Notes: generated by a model not told the origin, from the sequence alone. A DNA stretch of 42,851 nt from Roseibacillus sp. (GCA_028821775.1 JAPKFB010000042.1:1-42851); one strand, 5' to 3'; shown: positions 8,152 through 19,800, counted from the stretch's first letter. Made by a program: numbers and translations.

Positions 8152-8792
8152 CCTCGCTCTACTGGATCGCCTGCACCCTGGCCAGAGCCATCTTCTCCGC
8201 AAATTCCGGAGGGATTGAAGTGATCAATCCCGAGAAACGCATTCACTCCGGGGGCGCAATCGTGGCCGCCAATCATGCCAGCTATCTCGATCCTGCCATC
8301 GTAGCGAGTGCCTACCGTCGTGAGCTCTCCTTCCTCGCCCGTAGCACTCTCTTCAAGGGATTGGGAGGCTGGCTCTACCCGAAACTGAATGCCTTTCCGC
8401 TCGAGCGTGAGCAGGCCGATCTCAGCAGTATGCGGAGCATCCTGCGCAAACTGAAAAACGGGAATCGTGTTCTCATGTTTCCGGAAGGCACCCGCACCAC
8501 TGATGGCAATCTTCAGCCCGCCAAGGCTGGGATCGGCCTTCTGGTGGCCAAGAGCAAGGTTCCCGTGCAACCTGTCCGGATTTTTGGCGCCTATGAGTCG
8601 TGGCCCCGGGGCGGAACCTATCGTCCGCACCGAATTCGCGTCGTGATTGGGGACCCGGTGAAATTTGCGGAGGAAGACCGCAAGGGGAAATCACGCGAAG
8701 GCTACCAGCGGATCGCCGATCAGTTGATGAAGGCCATCGGAGATCTCACTCCTGAAGGATCGGGAAGCCGCGAGATTCGGCGGGCTCGATGA
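8148..8792 (+). CDS. plsC: 1-acyl-sn-glycerol-3-phosphate acyltransferase
   Basis: PlsC acylates lysophosphatidic acid to phosphatidic acid in phospholipid synthesis. The HX4D catalytic motif is in AANHASYLDPAI (His-Ala-Ser-Tyr-Leu-Asp). The second conserved block is MFPEGTRTTDG, where the acyl-acceptor phosphate binds. The length of 214 residues is typical of the short PlsC form, with a weakly hydrophobic N-terminus. The start codon overlaps the cmk stop. The gene ends only 30 bp before the convergent gatA. Confidence 0.93.
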   Translation: MTSLYWIACTLARAIFSANSGGIEVINPEKRIHSGGAIVAANHASYLDPAIVASAYRRELSFLARSTLFKGLGGWLYPKLNAFPLEREQADLSSMRSILRKLKNGNRVLMFPEGTRTTDGNLQPAKAGIGLLVAKSKVPVQPVRIFGAYESWPRGGTYRPHRIRVVIGDPVKFAEEDRKGKSREGYQRIADQLMKAIGDLTPEGSGSREIRRAR

Positions 8793-8822
8793 GAGTTCCG
8801 GGACCGAGAGACGGAATCGAGA

Positions 8823-10259
8823 CTACTCGGCATCGCGAATCGTTTCCCAGCCACGACCAACTCGCAGGATTGTGTTTTCGGCGAGGTGGGACCCTAGGAT
8901 CTGCAGGCCCACGGGGAGGGAGCTCCCTTCATGTTCCACCTGGCCACAGGGGACACTGATGCCACAGATGCCGGCGAGGTTGGCGCTAATGGTGTAGATG
9001 TCTGCCAGGTAGTCCTGCAGGGGATCGTCGGCAAACTGGCCGATCCTGCGTGCAGGACTGGGACTGACTGGACCGACGATGGCGTCGACGGATTCGAAGG
9101 CCTTGCGGTAATCCTGTTGGATCAGGGTGCGAGCCTTTTGAGCCTGGAGATAGTACTTCGCGCTGTAGCCGGAGCTCAGGACGTAGGTTCCCAGAATGAT
9201 GCGGCGCTTCACCTCTGGACCAAGTCCCTGGGCCCTACTCTGACGATACATCTCGATCACTCCCTCGGAATTGTCGACGCGATTGCCATAGCGCACCCCA
9301 TCATAGCGAGAAAGGTTGGAGGAGGCTTCGGCAGTAGCGAGAATGTAGTAAGTTGCGACCGCATAAGAGGTGGAGGGCAGGGAGATCTCGACAAGTTCCG
9401 CTCCTTCGGACTCGAGTTTCGTCAAGGCGCTTTCGATGGCTTCGCGCACCGCGGGTTGCAGTCCTTCCACTGCGAAGAACTCCTTGGGCACCCCCAACTT
9501 GATTCCCTTGAGGCCACCCTCGAGTTGGGCGAGGTAATCGGGCACCTCCACATCAAGGCAGGTCGAGTCGCGTCGATCTGAACCTGCGATTACCTGGAGG
9601 AGTCGCGCGGCATCTTCCACGGTCTTGGTGAGAGGGCCGATTTGATCAAGGGAGGAGGCGAAAGCCACGAGACCAAAGCGCGAAACAAGTCCGTAGGAGG
9701 GTTTCAATCCGACAACCCCGCAGTGACTGGCAGGTTGGCGCACGGAGCCCCCGGTATCGGATCCCAGGGTTGCGACTGCCATCTCGGCGGCCACTGCTGC
9801 CGCGGAACCACCCGAGGAACCCCCGGGAATGCGGTCATGATCGTGAGGATTGCGGGTGAGCTGAATGGCAGAATTCTCGGTGGAAGATCCCATCGCGAAC
9901 TCGTCGAGATTGGTGCGGCCGTAGAGAATCGCGCCGGCCTGTTTGAGCTTGGCCGAAACAGTGGCGTCGTAGGGAGAGAGATAGGCGTCTTTGAGAAATC
10001 TGGAGGCACAGGTGCAAGGCTGATCGAGAACATTGATGTTATCCTTGAGCGCGATGGGGATCCCCCCGAGTGGTTTGCTGAGATCCGAGGCCTCGGCCTC
10101 CACCAAGGCGCGATCAAGATCAGCCGATAGGTAGGCGCCGATCTGATCGTTCTGCGCCGAGATGGCGGTAGCGATCGATTCTACGATTTCGCGAGGGGTG
10201 GTCTCGCCGGCGGTGAGCATGCTCCGAAGGGTCGTGATACTGAGTGAAGCGAGATTCAT
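8823..10259 (-). CDS. gatA: Asp-tRNA(Asn)/Glu-tRNA(Gln) amidotransferase subunit A
   Basis: GatA is the glutaminase/amidase subunit of the GatCAB complex, which converts misacylated Glu-tRNA(Gln) and/or Asp-tRNA(Asn) to the amidated forms. The amidase-signature Ser-cisSer-Lys triad is visible: the lysine in IALKDNINV, the first serine in GGSSGGSAAAVAA, and the nucleophile region GSDTGGSVRQPAS. The 478 residues match the family. It follows gatC by 5 bp on the same strand; gatB is not in the window. Confidence 0.97.
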   Translation of the reverse strand: MNLASLSITTLRSMLTAGETTPREIVESIATAISAQNDQIGAYLSADLDRALVEAEASDLSKPLGGIPIALKDNINVLDQPCTCASRFLKDAYLSPYDATVSAKLKQAGAILYGRTNLDEFAMGSSTENSAIQLTRNPHDHDRIPGGSSGGSAAAVAAEMAVATLGSDTGGSVRQPASHCGVVGLKPSYGLVSRFGLVAFASSLDQIGPLTKTVEDAARLLQVIAGSDRRDSTCLDVEVPDYLAQLEGGLKGIKLGVPKEFFAVEGLQPAVREAIESALTKLESEGAELVEISLPSTSYAVATYYILATAEASSNLSRYDGVRYGNRVDNSEGVIEMYRQSRAQGLGPEVKRRIILGTYVLSSGYSAKYYLQAQKARTLIQQDYRKAFESVDAIVGPVSPSPARRIGQFADDPLQDYLADIYTISANLAGICGISVPCGQVEHEGSSLPVGLQILGSHLAENTILRVGRGWETIRDAE

Positions 10260-10264
10260 AATGA

Positions 10265-10558
10265 TCAGGCGTCAACAACCTTGGGGACGCGGATCTGCTC
10301 AAAGGCGGAGTCGGGAGCGTTACGGAGAAACTGATCGCGCTCCAGTCCCTGAACGGCTGCGTCTTCGCGGAAGCAGTCGAATACCGGTGCGGGGTGGGCC
10401 GTGGGCTCAACCTCTTCAACCTCGAGGGAGGAAATGGTATCGACAAAAGCAACGATACTACCGAGCTGTTTCTGAAACTGGGAGGCTTCATCTTCGGTCA
10501 ATTCCAAGCGTGCCAAATCGGCAATTTTGGAGACGTTAAAATCAGGGTTGTCGCTCAC
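10265..10558 (-). CDS. gatC: Asp-tRNA(Asn)/Glu-tRNA(Gln) amidotransferase subunit C
   Basis: GatC is the small subunit that wraps between GatA and GatB and stabilises the complex. The protein opens with NVSKIADLARLELTEDE, the standard GatC first helix, and contains VEPTAHPAP and the C-terminal VPKVVDA ending. I chose GTG at 10558 because it gives an N-terminus of usual length (97 residues). A TTG at 10594 would add 12 residues. It sits directly upstream of gatA, with 5-6 bp between them, so the two are surely co-transcribed. Confidence 0.92.
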   Translation of the reverse strand: MSDNPDFNVSKIADLARLELTEDEASQFQKQLGSIVAFVDTISSLEVEEVEPTAHPAPVFDCFREDAAVQGLERDQFLRNAPDSAFEQIRVPKVVDA

Positions 10559-10675
10559 GCGCGGGATGGGGGCGTTTAGGATCCGATGTGTCAAGGATCA
10601 AGAGATTCGGAACTCGCAGGTGCGAAGTGATTGAGCCGCCTCGGAGGCCAACTCGGGCCGAAGGGCAAACTCCCT

Positions 10676-11005
10676 TCAGACCGCCTGCAGGACCGAGTAG
10701 ATCCACGCGGAAAGAGCAACGATCGCGCTGATCAAGAGGAGGAAGAGAAAGGCGCTCCGGGTTTGGTAACGATGTTCGTTACGGATCTCGCCACGACTGA
10801 GTTGCGAGTAAAATTTGTGTTCCCGGCGGCGATCTTCGAGATCGTCCAGAGGAGGCATGGTAGTGATTTCATCCTCCATCTCCTTTCGAATACGCTCAGG
10901 GGCGCCTTCAATAAACTCCTCCAGTTCATTGATGCGGGTGAGCAACTGCTCTTCGCGGGCATTGAGGGTGCCGTCGGTCCTCGGCGGTTTCCGGAAGAAT
11001 CCCAT
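10676..11005 (-). CDS. small coiled-coil protein with C-terminal membrane anchor, function unknown
   Basis: A 109-residue protein with three parts. Residues 1-15 are basic and proline-containing (MGFFRKPPR). Residues 16-80 are rich in Glu, Arg and Leu and look helical or coiled-coil (REEQLLTRINELEEFI). One strong membrane helix (FLFLLLISAIVALSAWIYSV) covers about 86-105, just before the end. The bulk would face the cytoplasm if it is tail-anchored. The ATG overlaps the stop of the upstream coiled-coil gene by one base (TAATG). I recognise no family. Confidence 0.7.
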   Translation of the reverse strand: MGFFRKPPRTDGTLNAREEQLLTRINELEEFIEGAPERIRKEMEDEITTMPPLDDLEDRRREHKFYSQLSRGEIRNEHRYQTRSAFLFLLLISAIVALSAWIYSVLQAV

Positions 11006-11634
11006 TACTTGAAGAGGATGATGATCAAGGCAAGGGCACCGAGCAAGACGATCGGGAGATTGAAGGCGAGGCCGTTTTTCACACTGCTCATGAAATCGGT
11101 GTGCGTCCCGCGAATCCTGGATCCGCCGGAGCTTGGATTGCCAAAGATGCCCCGGGTCCGACCACTGGCAAAGTGGGAGACCGCGCTCTCAAATTCGTCT
11201 TCGGCCTGATTGATCATGAGAAGGGAGCGATCCAGCTCGGCGTTCAGGGAATCGCGTTGCCAGCCTTCGGGTTCGATTCTCTCGATGCGAGAGAGATGAG
11301 CCGCGAATGACTGGCGAGTCTGCTCAAGATCTTCCAGTTCCTGGCGAAGATCGAAGAGTTCGCGATCAATTGAGGTGACCGAGGTGGTCAGGCGCTCTGA
11401 GATTTCGATCTGGCCATTGATGAACTCTTCCTTGCGGGTATTGAGTTCGTCCAGTTCGCATTTTTGGCGCTCCAAATCTTGGCGTTGGCTCTGGAGTAAT
11501 TCAAGTTGATGCTGCGCTTCACGCAGTTTGCCGTCAAAATCTTCGCCATTTGAAGGCCCGTAAGGGTCCGCGTCTAAATCGAGCTGAGACTCCTTCAGTC
11601 TCAGACGTTGAGTATGTTCAGTTCCAGCAGCCAT
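11005..11634 (-). CDS. coiled-coil tail-anchored membrane protein, function unknown
   Basis: This 209-residue protein starts with a polar, acidic segment. A long Gln/Glu/Leu/Arg-rich coiled coil runs from about 33 to 150 (for example LREAQHQLELLQSQRQDLER). A Gly/Ser-rich linker follows, and the protein ends in a hydrophobic helix (FNLPIVLLGALALIIILF) with almost nothing after it, the layout of a tail-anchored protein. It overlaps the next coiled-coil gene by one base; both share the layout of a cytoplasmic coil plus C-terminal anchor and probably work together. The upstream region is AT-rich and holds a CCAAT-TTATT-ATTGG palindrome (11686-11700) that could belong to its control region. Confidence 0.72.
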   Translation of the reverse strand: MAAGTEHTQRLRLKESQLDLDADPYGPSNGEDFDGKLREAQHQLELLQSQRQDLERQKCELDELNTRKEEFINGQIEISERLTTSVTSIDRELFDLRQELEDLEQTRQSFAAHLSRIERIEPEGWQRDSLNAELDRSLLMINQAEDEFESAVSHFASGRTRGIFGNPSSGGSRIRGTHTDFMSSVKNGLAFNLPIVLLGALALIIILFK

Positions 11635-11932
11635 GACTGTCCCGCGAGTGAGCTCGAGAAGAGAGGACCCTTGGAAAATACCGAACCAATTTATTATTGG
11701 CTAGTAGATATTTCAGTTTAATTTACAAAACTGGGCTGAGGGCCCGTTCTTTTGGGCTTTTGGGTCGATCTCAGCCGATTTGAAGACGAAGGGAGGCCCG
11801 AATCTGGACGAGCAACAGCTGATTTCTGAACTTCCCGGTCCACTCTGAGCCGCCGTGCGACAGGGACCCAGATGATTGAGGAAGGTCCCGCAACTACTTT
11901 GGAGCGATCCCAATTGATTGCCGGCCCGCAGG

Positions 11933-14900
11933 CTATGCGGCATCCGACGGTGGCGGGGATGGGGAGGGATTGGTCTCGGGGGAAGGGCCCTCCTTGGTAA
12001 GTTCTCCTTTTCCGTAGATGCGGAGCCACCCCCTGACGAACTGGGACTTTCCGTCTTCAAAGGCGAGGTAGAGGCAAGGAATGAGGAGGAGGGTAACGGC
12101 GGTCGAGAACAGGATTCCGAATCCAAGGGACACTGCCATCGGAATGAGGAATTGGGCTTGGATGGAGTTGTCGAGAATCAGGGGCAGGAGCCCCACGAAG
12201 GTTGTCAGGGAAGTCAACACGATCGGGCGGAAGCGGGCGACGCCCGAGCGGAGGATGGCTTCGCGCACATCGGCGCCTTCGCGTTTCCTTCGATTTGCAA
12301 AGTCCACCATGACGAGGGAGTCGTTCACGACCACCCCCGCCAGAGCCATCATGCCAAAGGTCGAAAGGTGGGTGAGGGGAATACCCATGATGACGTGTCC
12401 AATGAGGGCGCCAATCAGGCCGAAGGGAATGGCAGCCAGAACAAAGAAGGGTTGCAGCAAGCTCCGGAACGGAATGGCAAGCAGAGCGTAGAGTGCGATC
12501 GCGAGGACCCACCAGTTCCAGGAATTCTTTCCCTTGGTTTCGTAGTGCTCCTCAATGGCACCGATGAATCGCCAACTGAGAGCGCCCCCGGCCGTGGCAA
12601 CGATGGCGTCGATCTCTGGCTTGGCTCGCTCGGCAATGGAAATGATGTCGATTGATTTGTCCTTGGAAGAGGCTCCTATTTCCAACACCCGGGACCCGTT
12701 CTTTCGCTCGATCCGAGAGGGAGCCTTCACAATATTGGCGTTTGCGACATGGCTGAAGGGGATGCTCGTTCCGTCATTGGTCCGCACCTGCATGTCGTAG
12801 AGGGTGTGAAGACTCTCCCGGAGGCGTTCCGGGAGGCGAATCATGACCCGGATCTCCTCCCGATCGCGTTGAATGCGCTGGGCTTCGTCACCGAAGAAGG
12901 AGGAGCGCACCTGGCGGGCAAGCTGAACCTCGGTGAGATCAAGTTCACGAGCGCGATCCTTCAAGGTGATTTCGAGTTCATCGCGTTGACGCCCCTTGTC
13001 GCTTCCCGCCCGGTAGATCCCCTCATAGCCCTCCAGGAGGTCTTCAATCTGATCGGCAACTTCGCGCTTCTTCTCCGAATCGGGCCCACGAAGCTCAATC
13101 TGGAGCGCATCGTTGTCGCGATGATAGCCGTCCTGGCTGTAGACCCGAAAGCGATCCGCCTGGGGAAGAGGTCCGACAATTTCCCGGAGCCGCGCTTCCA
13201 AGACATCGTTCCCCGGCCCTGGCTCACTGCGGAGACTTGGAGGGAGGATTTCGATGCTCACCATCCCTTGGTTCTCCTGGGAGCTTCGGCGATAGGAGGT
13301 GCCCGTTCCACTCATGATAGCGGTGATCAACGACTTTCCCGTCTCCTCGTCCCGAAACTCATCGGACAACTGCTCGGCGGCACCGGTCAGCAACATGATC
13401 ACTTCGTCGGTTTTCTCGAACGGGGTGTCCGGCGGCATGCCGATGCTGCAATAAATCTGATAGCGATCGACCTTGGGCATGTCCGCAAACTTGATATGCC
13501 CACCTTGGCGATAGCCGATCGCGATCAAGCCCATGGCCACGAATACGGCGAGTGTGGCGTAGCGATATTTCGCCGTAAAATGAAGGAAGGGTTTGTAGGC
13601 CCGATGGACGAAGGTTTCCAGGCCATCTGCGATCCTTTTTTGAAAGCGAGCGAAGGGGCCCAGATTGGTGCGATCAGTTTTGAGATGTTTGAGGTGGGAC
13701 GGAAGGATGAGCTTGGACTCGATCAACGAGAAGACGAGCACACCCGCGACCACGGGGGGGATTTGCCGGGCGAAGTTTCCGATGAATCCGTCATAGGACA
13801 TCAGCGGCATGAAAGCCACAATGGTGGTCAACACTCCAAAGGTGACCGGGGTGGCGACTTCCTTGGTTCCCCGAATGGCGGCCTCCAGCGGGTCCGATCC
13901 CTTGCGAAGTTTGGTGTAAATGTTCTCCCCGGTGACGATGGCATCATCGACCACAATCCCGACCACGATGATGAAGCCGAAGACACTCATCAGGTTCAGG
14001 GTCATTGCGCCCCAGGGAAGGAAGGCAATGTCGAGGGGCATCAACATGAGTCCGCCCGCAAAACTCACCGGGATGCCGATCATGACGAAGAAGGCAAGCA
14101 TCGGACGCAGGAAAAGACCGAGCAGAATAAAGACCAGGACCGCCCCGATGGCGAGGGAGGAGGCAAGAATGGAGAGTCGGCCCCTCATGGACACCGACTC
14201 ATCATCCCACATCGCAAGGTTGATGCCCTCGGAGTATTTTGATTTTGCGTTGGCGATGTATTCGCGAATCGTGTCGGAGATTTCGATGGCGCTTTCGTTC
14301 CCGGAGCGCATGACCTCGATCCGCATCGCGCGTTCCCGGTTGTAGCGAAGGAGGCTTCGATTCTCCTGAAAGCCGTCGCTCACCTTGGCGACATCGCCCA
14401 AGCGCAATTGCGCGCCATTTTCTGCCCGGATAATGATGTTGCGAAAGTCATCGCCGTTGTAGGCCTGACTCTTGGTTCGGAGGAGCATTTGTCCGCCACT
14501 GGTGCGGATGGATCCCGCGGGCAGGTCAATGGAAGATCTACGGATGGCGTCGGTGAGATCTTGAATGGAGAGTCCATAACTTTGCAGGGTGTCGGGATCG
14601 GTTTCGATTCCCATTTCGCGTTCGCGATTTCCCGATAATTCAACCTGAGAGATTCCGGGCAAGTTGAGGAGGTCATCGCGCACCTGGTGGGAGAGTTTGA
14701 GGAGGTCGCTCTCGCTGAGATTTCCATAGACAATGACGGTACAAACTTCCCACCAGCTGTCGGTGTTGGGAATGCGGATGCGAGGCCGTTCGGTCTCATT
14801 GGGAAAGGTGCTGATGGACTCCACCCGGCGTTGAACCTCTTCCAACATTTTGTCAATGTCGGCATCTCGATCGGGTTCGAGTTCGATTTCGGCGCTTCCG

Positions 14901-15154
14901 GAGCGAATTTCCGAGCGGAGCTCCTTCACTCCGGGCAATCCCTCCATGGCCTGCTCGATGGGCAGGACGATCGTCCGTTCGACGTCTTCCGGGGTTCCTC
15001 CCCGGTAGTTCATCCTGATCTCGACCTCGCGAAAGTCATAGCTTGGGCGAACTTCGAGCGGGATCTGGGTGAAGGCGGCGCGGAGCCCAAGAAAGAGGAT
15101 CGCCAGCAAGAGAAAGTTGGCGGCGACATCATTTTTGGCGAACCAGCGAATCAT
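11933..15154 (-). CDS. RND-family efflux transporter permease (AcrB/HAE-type)
   Basis: A 1073-residue inner-membrane pump of the resistance-nodulation-division superfamily, which exports compounds using the proton gradient. The N-terminal membrane helix is followed by the porter region NYRGGTPEDVERTIVLPIEQ, typical of the hydrophobe/amphiphile exporters. The proton-relay aspartates are in GIVVDDAIVTGENI. The second half repeats the fold (ALAGVVVNDSLVMVDFANRR). Its C-terminal tail is Pro/Ser-rich. The usual partner genes, a periplasmic adaptor and an outer-membrane channel, are absent: leuB lies upstream and coiled-coil genes downstream. The substrate cannot be predicted. The 298 bp downstream gap (11635-11932) holds no gene I can support. 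Confidence 0.95.
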   Translation of the reverse strand: MIRWFAKNDVAANFLLLAILFLGLRAAFTQIPLEVRPSYDFREVEIRMNYRGGTPEDVERTIVLPIEQAMEGLPGVKELRSEIRSGSAEIELEPDRDADIDKMLEEVQRRVESISTFPNETERPRIRIPNTDSWWEVCTVIVYGNLSESDLLKLSHQVRDDLLNLPGISQVELSGNREREMGIETDPDTLQSYGLSIQDLTDAIRRSSIDLPAGSIRTSGGQMLLRTKSQAYNGDDFRNIIIRAENGAQLRLGDVAKVSDGFQENRSLLRYNRERAMRIEVMRSGNESAIEISDTIREYIANAKSKYSEGINLAMWDDESVSMRGRLSILASSLAIGAVLVFILLGLFLRPMLAFFVMIGIPVSFAGGLMLMPLDIAFLPWGAMTLNLMSVFGFIIVVGIVVDDAIVTGENIYTKLRKGSDPLEAAIRGTKEVATPVTFGVLTTIVAFMPLMSYDGFIGNFARQIPPVVAGVLVFSLIESKLILPSHLKHLKTDRTNLGPFARFQKRIADGLETFVHRAYKPFLHFTAKYRYATLAVFVAMGLIAIGYRQGGHIKFADMPKVDRYQIYCSIGMPPDTPFEKTDEVIMLLTGAAEQLSDEFRDEETGKSLITAIMSGTGTSYRRSSQENQGMVSIEILPPSLRSEPGPGNDVLEARLREIVGPLPQADRFRVYSQDGYHRDNDALQIELRGPDSEKKREVADQIEDLLEGYEGIYRAGSDKGRQRDELEITLKDRARELDLTEVQLARQVRSSFFGDEAQRIQRDREEIRVMIRLPERLRESLHTLYDMQVRTNDGTSIPFSHVANANIVKAPSRIERKNGSRVLEIGASSKDKSIDIISIAERAKPEIDAIVATAGGALSWRFIGAIEEHYETKGKNSWNWWVLAIALYALLAIPFRSLLQPFFVLAAIPFGLIGALIGHVIMGIPLTHLSTFGMMALAGVVVNDSLVMVDFANRRKREGADVREAILRSGVARFRPIVLTSLTTFVGLLPLILDNSIQAQFLIPMAVSLGFGILFSTAVTLLLIPCLYLAFEDGKSQFVRGWLRIYGKGELTKEGPSPETNPSPSPPPSDAA

Positions 15155-15249
15155 ATCCTACGGGCGGAAGTCGTCATCTGGGACACTTTGGGTTCCCGTT
15201 TCCTCCCCCCTTCCTTCATACGGAATACGGCCCTCATCTCCGAAGTTTC

Positions 15250-17425
<2,176 letters not shown>

Positions 17426-17429
<4 letters not shown>

Positions 17430-18283
17430 CAGTGTGCAACCGACCGAGTGGAGGGAACAGCGTCCTCCTCGCCTGCGTCGTCCTCATCTCGCACCGCCCG
17501 CACGGAGGAAATCATCTTGCGAGTGGTGTCGAGGAACCAGGAGGCATCCTTGTCGGTGAAATCGTCGCAGCTGTGGACGGCCCGATTGCGGGCGATGCGC
17601 AACTCGTGAAACACCCCCACCACGTTTTCGGGAATGATCCCAACCCGGGCCGCGATCGGAATGAGCTGATTGGCGCGCGAATGGGAGACTGCGACATTCC
17701 CGTCAAGGAGGGCGCGCTGCAAGACAGATTCGATGCAACGATAGGATTCCAGAGCAACGAGATCATAGTGGCCTGCATCCATCAGCTCATCGGCGCGCTG
17801 GAGGTGCCCCTTGGATTGGAAGGCGAGTCGATCGGCACTCTCTTCACGATCCCGCTGGTTCATCTGACGCGACGCAAATTTCGCGATGAGCAAGGCGAGT
17901 CCAGTTGCGATGGAAGTAAGGGCCAGCTTTGAAATCTCACCTGCGAGGGAAGAGTTGGAAATCCAAACAATTCCTTCCGCCACCTTGATGGAAAGGGCAA
18001 CGATGGCGAAGACCGGTGGGAAAAGAAGCGACATCGCATAAAAGTAATTCCCAATGCGATGAGACAGTCCGAGGGGGTTTTCGGTAATGGAGTCGACGGC
18101 GTAAAAATATATCCCGCAACTGAGGAGCCCGAGCATGGAATAGTAGATCAAGCGGAACTGCAGGACCGATCCAAAAAACAAGAACCCCGCGCTCCCAAAG
18201 TCACGCACCACGGGGTGGATGGCAAAGAGCACCCCTACGAGCGCGAGGGCGAAAATGATCTTGGCTTTGGAGAAATCACTCAC
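17426..18283 (-). CDS. multi-spanning membrane protein with HEPN-like C-terminal domain
   Basis: From GTG 18283 the product has 285 residues. The N-terminal half contains four or five hydrophobic helices (for example KIIFALALVGVLFAI and YFYAMSLLFPPVFAIVALSI). A charged linker (RQMNQRDREESADR) leads to a soluble helical domain at about 160-260. This domain contains AGHYDLVALESYRCIE and ELRIARNRAVHS, an R-x4-H motif (R232, H237) of the kind that defines HEPN nucleic-acid-binding/RNase domains. The tail is acidic. The start is inferred from a promoter match at 18320-18348; TTG codons at 18412 and 18463 would extend it across that promoter. The nearest named relatives may be DUF4145-like proteins. 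A function is not established. Confidence 0.65.
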
Positions 18284-18319
18284 TGGTTGGGCGAACCGGG
18301 GTTGTGCGCGAAGATCTAT

Positions 18320-18348
18320 AAAGTATTCCAGATAGTTAGAGAAGTCAA
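18320..18348 (-). promoter_or_regulatory. candidate sigma70 promoter for the HEPN-like membrane protein gene
   Basis: Read on the minus strand, TTGACT (18348-18343), a 17 bp spacer and TACTTT (18325-18320) sit in a locally AT-rich stretch. Transcription would start about 30 bp upstream of the GTG at 18283. This is the main argument for that start codon over the TTG codons further upstream. Confidence 0.45.
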
Positions 18349-18553
18349 AACATTGCCCCAGCCCAGTGAAGGGACGTCCTAGACCTCGAAATCCCGTGGC
18401 ATTATGACTCAAGGGCTCCGCGCCCGCCCAAGAGAGGGAGTTGAATGAGGACCGCGAAACCAAAAGATATCGGCTGGGAAGGAAGAGGGGGTGGAAAAAT
18501 GAGGCCTATTCCGGAAGGCTCCCATCGCTCCTCGATCACCCCAGACCATGCCG

Positions 18554-19723
18554 CTACAAGATCAGGGGCTTCAGATCCTGCGCTTCGGGGTAGAGAAATT
18601 CTTTGCCCTCGTAGTTGCGCAAGAGCGTTTCGTGGTCGTCGCTTCTGATCACATAGTCTGGGTTGAGCGGGATTTTTCCGCCTCCGCCGGGAGCGTCGAT
18701 GACGAATTGGGGGATCCCATAACCGGTGGTGTGTCCGCGCAGTCCTTCGATGATCTCAAGACCGGTTCTGATTGGGGTGCGTAAATGAGCAGAACCTTTG
18801 ATGAGGTCGCACTGGTAGAGGTAGTAGGGTTTCACGCGACAGAGCAGAAGCTTGTGCACGAGTGCGCGCTGTACCTCAACGCTGTCGTTGACTCCCTTGA
18901 GAAGGACGGACTGGTTGCCCAGCGGGATGCCGGCGTCTGCCAGTCGGGCCAAGCCGTCGCGCACTTCAGAGGTCAGTTCACGGGGATGATTGGCATGAAT
19001 CGACAGGAAGAGTGGATGATACTTGTGCAGGATCTCGCAAAGCTCCGGGGTGATGCGTTGCGGCAGGAAGATGGGAATCCGACTCCCAATTCGCACAAAC
19101 TGAATGTGCTTAATGCTGCGCAATCTCGAGAGGATTTTGTCGAGACGATTGTCGGAAAGAAGAAGAGGATCTCCGCCGGAGAGAAGAACGTCCCGCACTT
19201 GGGGAGCATTCTCCAAGTAATCGAAGGCCGCCTCCCATTGAGTCTCGAGATGCTGATCGCCAACTCCGGACACCACTCGCGAGCGGGTGCAGTAGCGACA
19301 GTAGGAAGCGCATCGATCGGTCACGAGAAAGAGGACGCGATCGGGATACCGGTGAACTAGACCAGGAACCGGCATGTGACTGTCCTCACCACAGGGGTCG
19401 GTCATCTCGCGCGGATCATCGAAGGTCTCCTCGATGCGGGGAATGATCTGGCGACGCACCGGACAGTCGGGGTTTCCGGACTCAATGAGATTGAAATAGT
19501 GAGGCGTCACCGCAGAGGCCAGCTTGGTCCCTGTGAGCAGAATTCCAGCCCGCTCAGCTTCGATCAGGTTGAGGTGCGCCTCGATCTGGGCCAGAGAACG
19601 GATCCGGTTCTTCAGTTGCCAATGGTGATCGTTCCATTCGAACTCAGGGATCTGTTGTTTAGCCCAGTATCCTGGTGCGGCTGAGGAGAACGCGATTTCC
19701 GCGTCGTAATTGAAGATTTCCAT
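18554..19723 (-). CDS. kamA: L-lysine 2,3-aminomutase (radical SAM, PLP)
   Basis: KamA converts L-lysine to L-beta-lysine using an iron-sulfur cluster, S-adenosylmethionine and pyridoxal phosphate. The radical-SAM motif is CASYCRYC (C138, C142, C145). The PLP lysine is K350 in APGGGGK. Two aspartates known in the clostridial enzyme to hold the lysine epsilon-amino group are conserved: in YQCDLIKG (D306) and IDAPGG (D343), which argues against glutamate 2,3-aminomutase. From ATG 19723 the protein has 389 residues. That is longer than the EF-P modification enzyme EpmB, though a beta-lysine supply role for EF-P cannot be excluded. Beta-lysine is also a precursor of the osmolyte N-acetyl-beta-lysine; no acetyltransferase partner is adjacent. 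The divergent regulator at 19838 shares its upstream region. Confidence 0.93.
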   Translation of the reverse strand: MEIFNYDAEIAFSSAAPGYWAKQQIPEFEWNDHHWQLKNRIRSLAQIEAHLNLIEAERAGILLTGTKLASAVTPHYFNLIESGNPDCPVRRQIIPRIEETFDDPREMTDPCGEDSHMPVPGLVHRYPDRVLFLVTDRCASYCRYCTRSRVVSGVGDQHLETQWEAAFDYLENAPQVRDVLLSGGDPLLLSDNRLDKILSRLRSIKHIQFVRIGSRIPIFLPQRITPELCEILHKYHPLFLSIHANHPRELTSEVRDGLARLADAGIPLGNQSVLLKGVNDSVEVQRALVHKLLLCRVKPYYLYQCDLIKGSAHLRTPIRTGLEIIEGLRGHTTGYGIPQFVIDAPGGGGKIPLNPDYVIRSDDHETLLRNYEGKEFLYPEAQDLKPLIL

Positions 19724-19772
19724 CAGAGAGGGTGTCGAATCTAGGGAAGATGAGAGTCTTGTCAAAAGTCGG

Positions 19773-19800
19773 TTGACATAGGTCCTGAAAACTTTACAGT
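19773..19800 (+). promoter_or_regulatory. sigma70-like promoter for the winged-helix regulator gene
   Basis: A perfect TTGACA (19773-19778), a 16 bp spacer and TACAGT (19795-19800, 4/6 to consensus) lie about 40 bp upstream of the regulator's ATG. The -10 overlaps the palindrome at 19792-19804. Confidence 0.6.

Noticed and set aside
12749..14242. Long open frame (497 codons) on the plus strand
   Set aside because: It lies wholly antisense to the RND pump gene. Its translation is His/Asp-rich without any domain, as expected from the reverse complement of high-GC coding sequence.
18554..19723. KamA as the EF-P modification enzyme EpmB or as glutamate 2,3-aminomutase
   Set aside because: The length (389) is nearer to lysine 2,3-aminomutase than to EpmB, and both substrate aspartates typical of the lysine enzyme are present. 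EpmB-like use of its product is not excluded.
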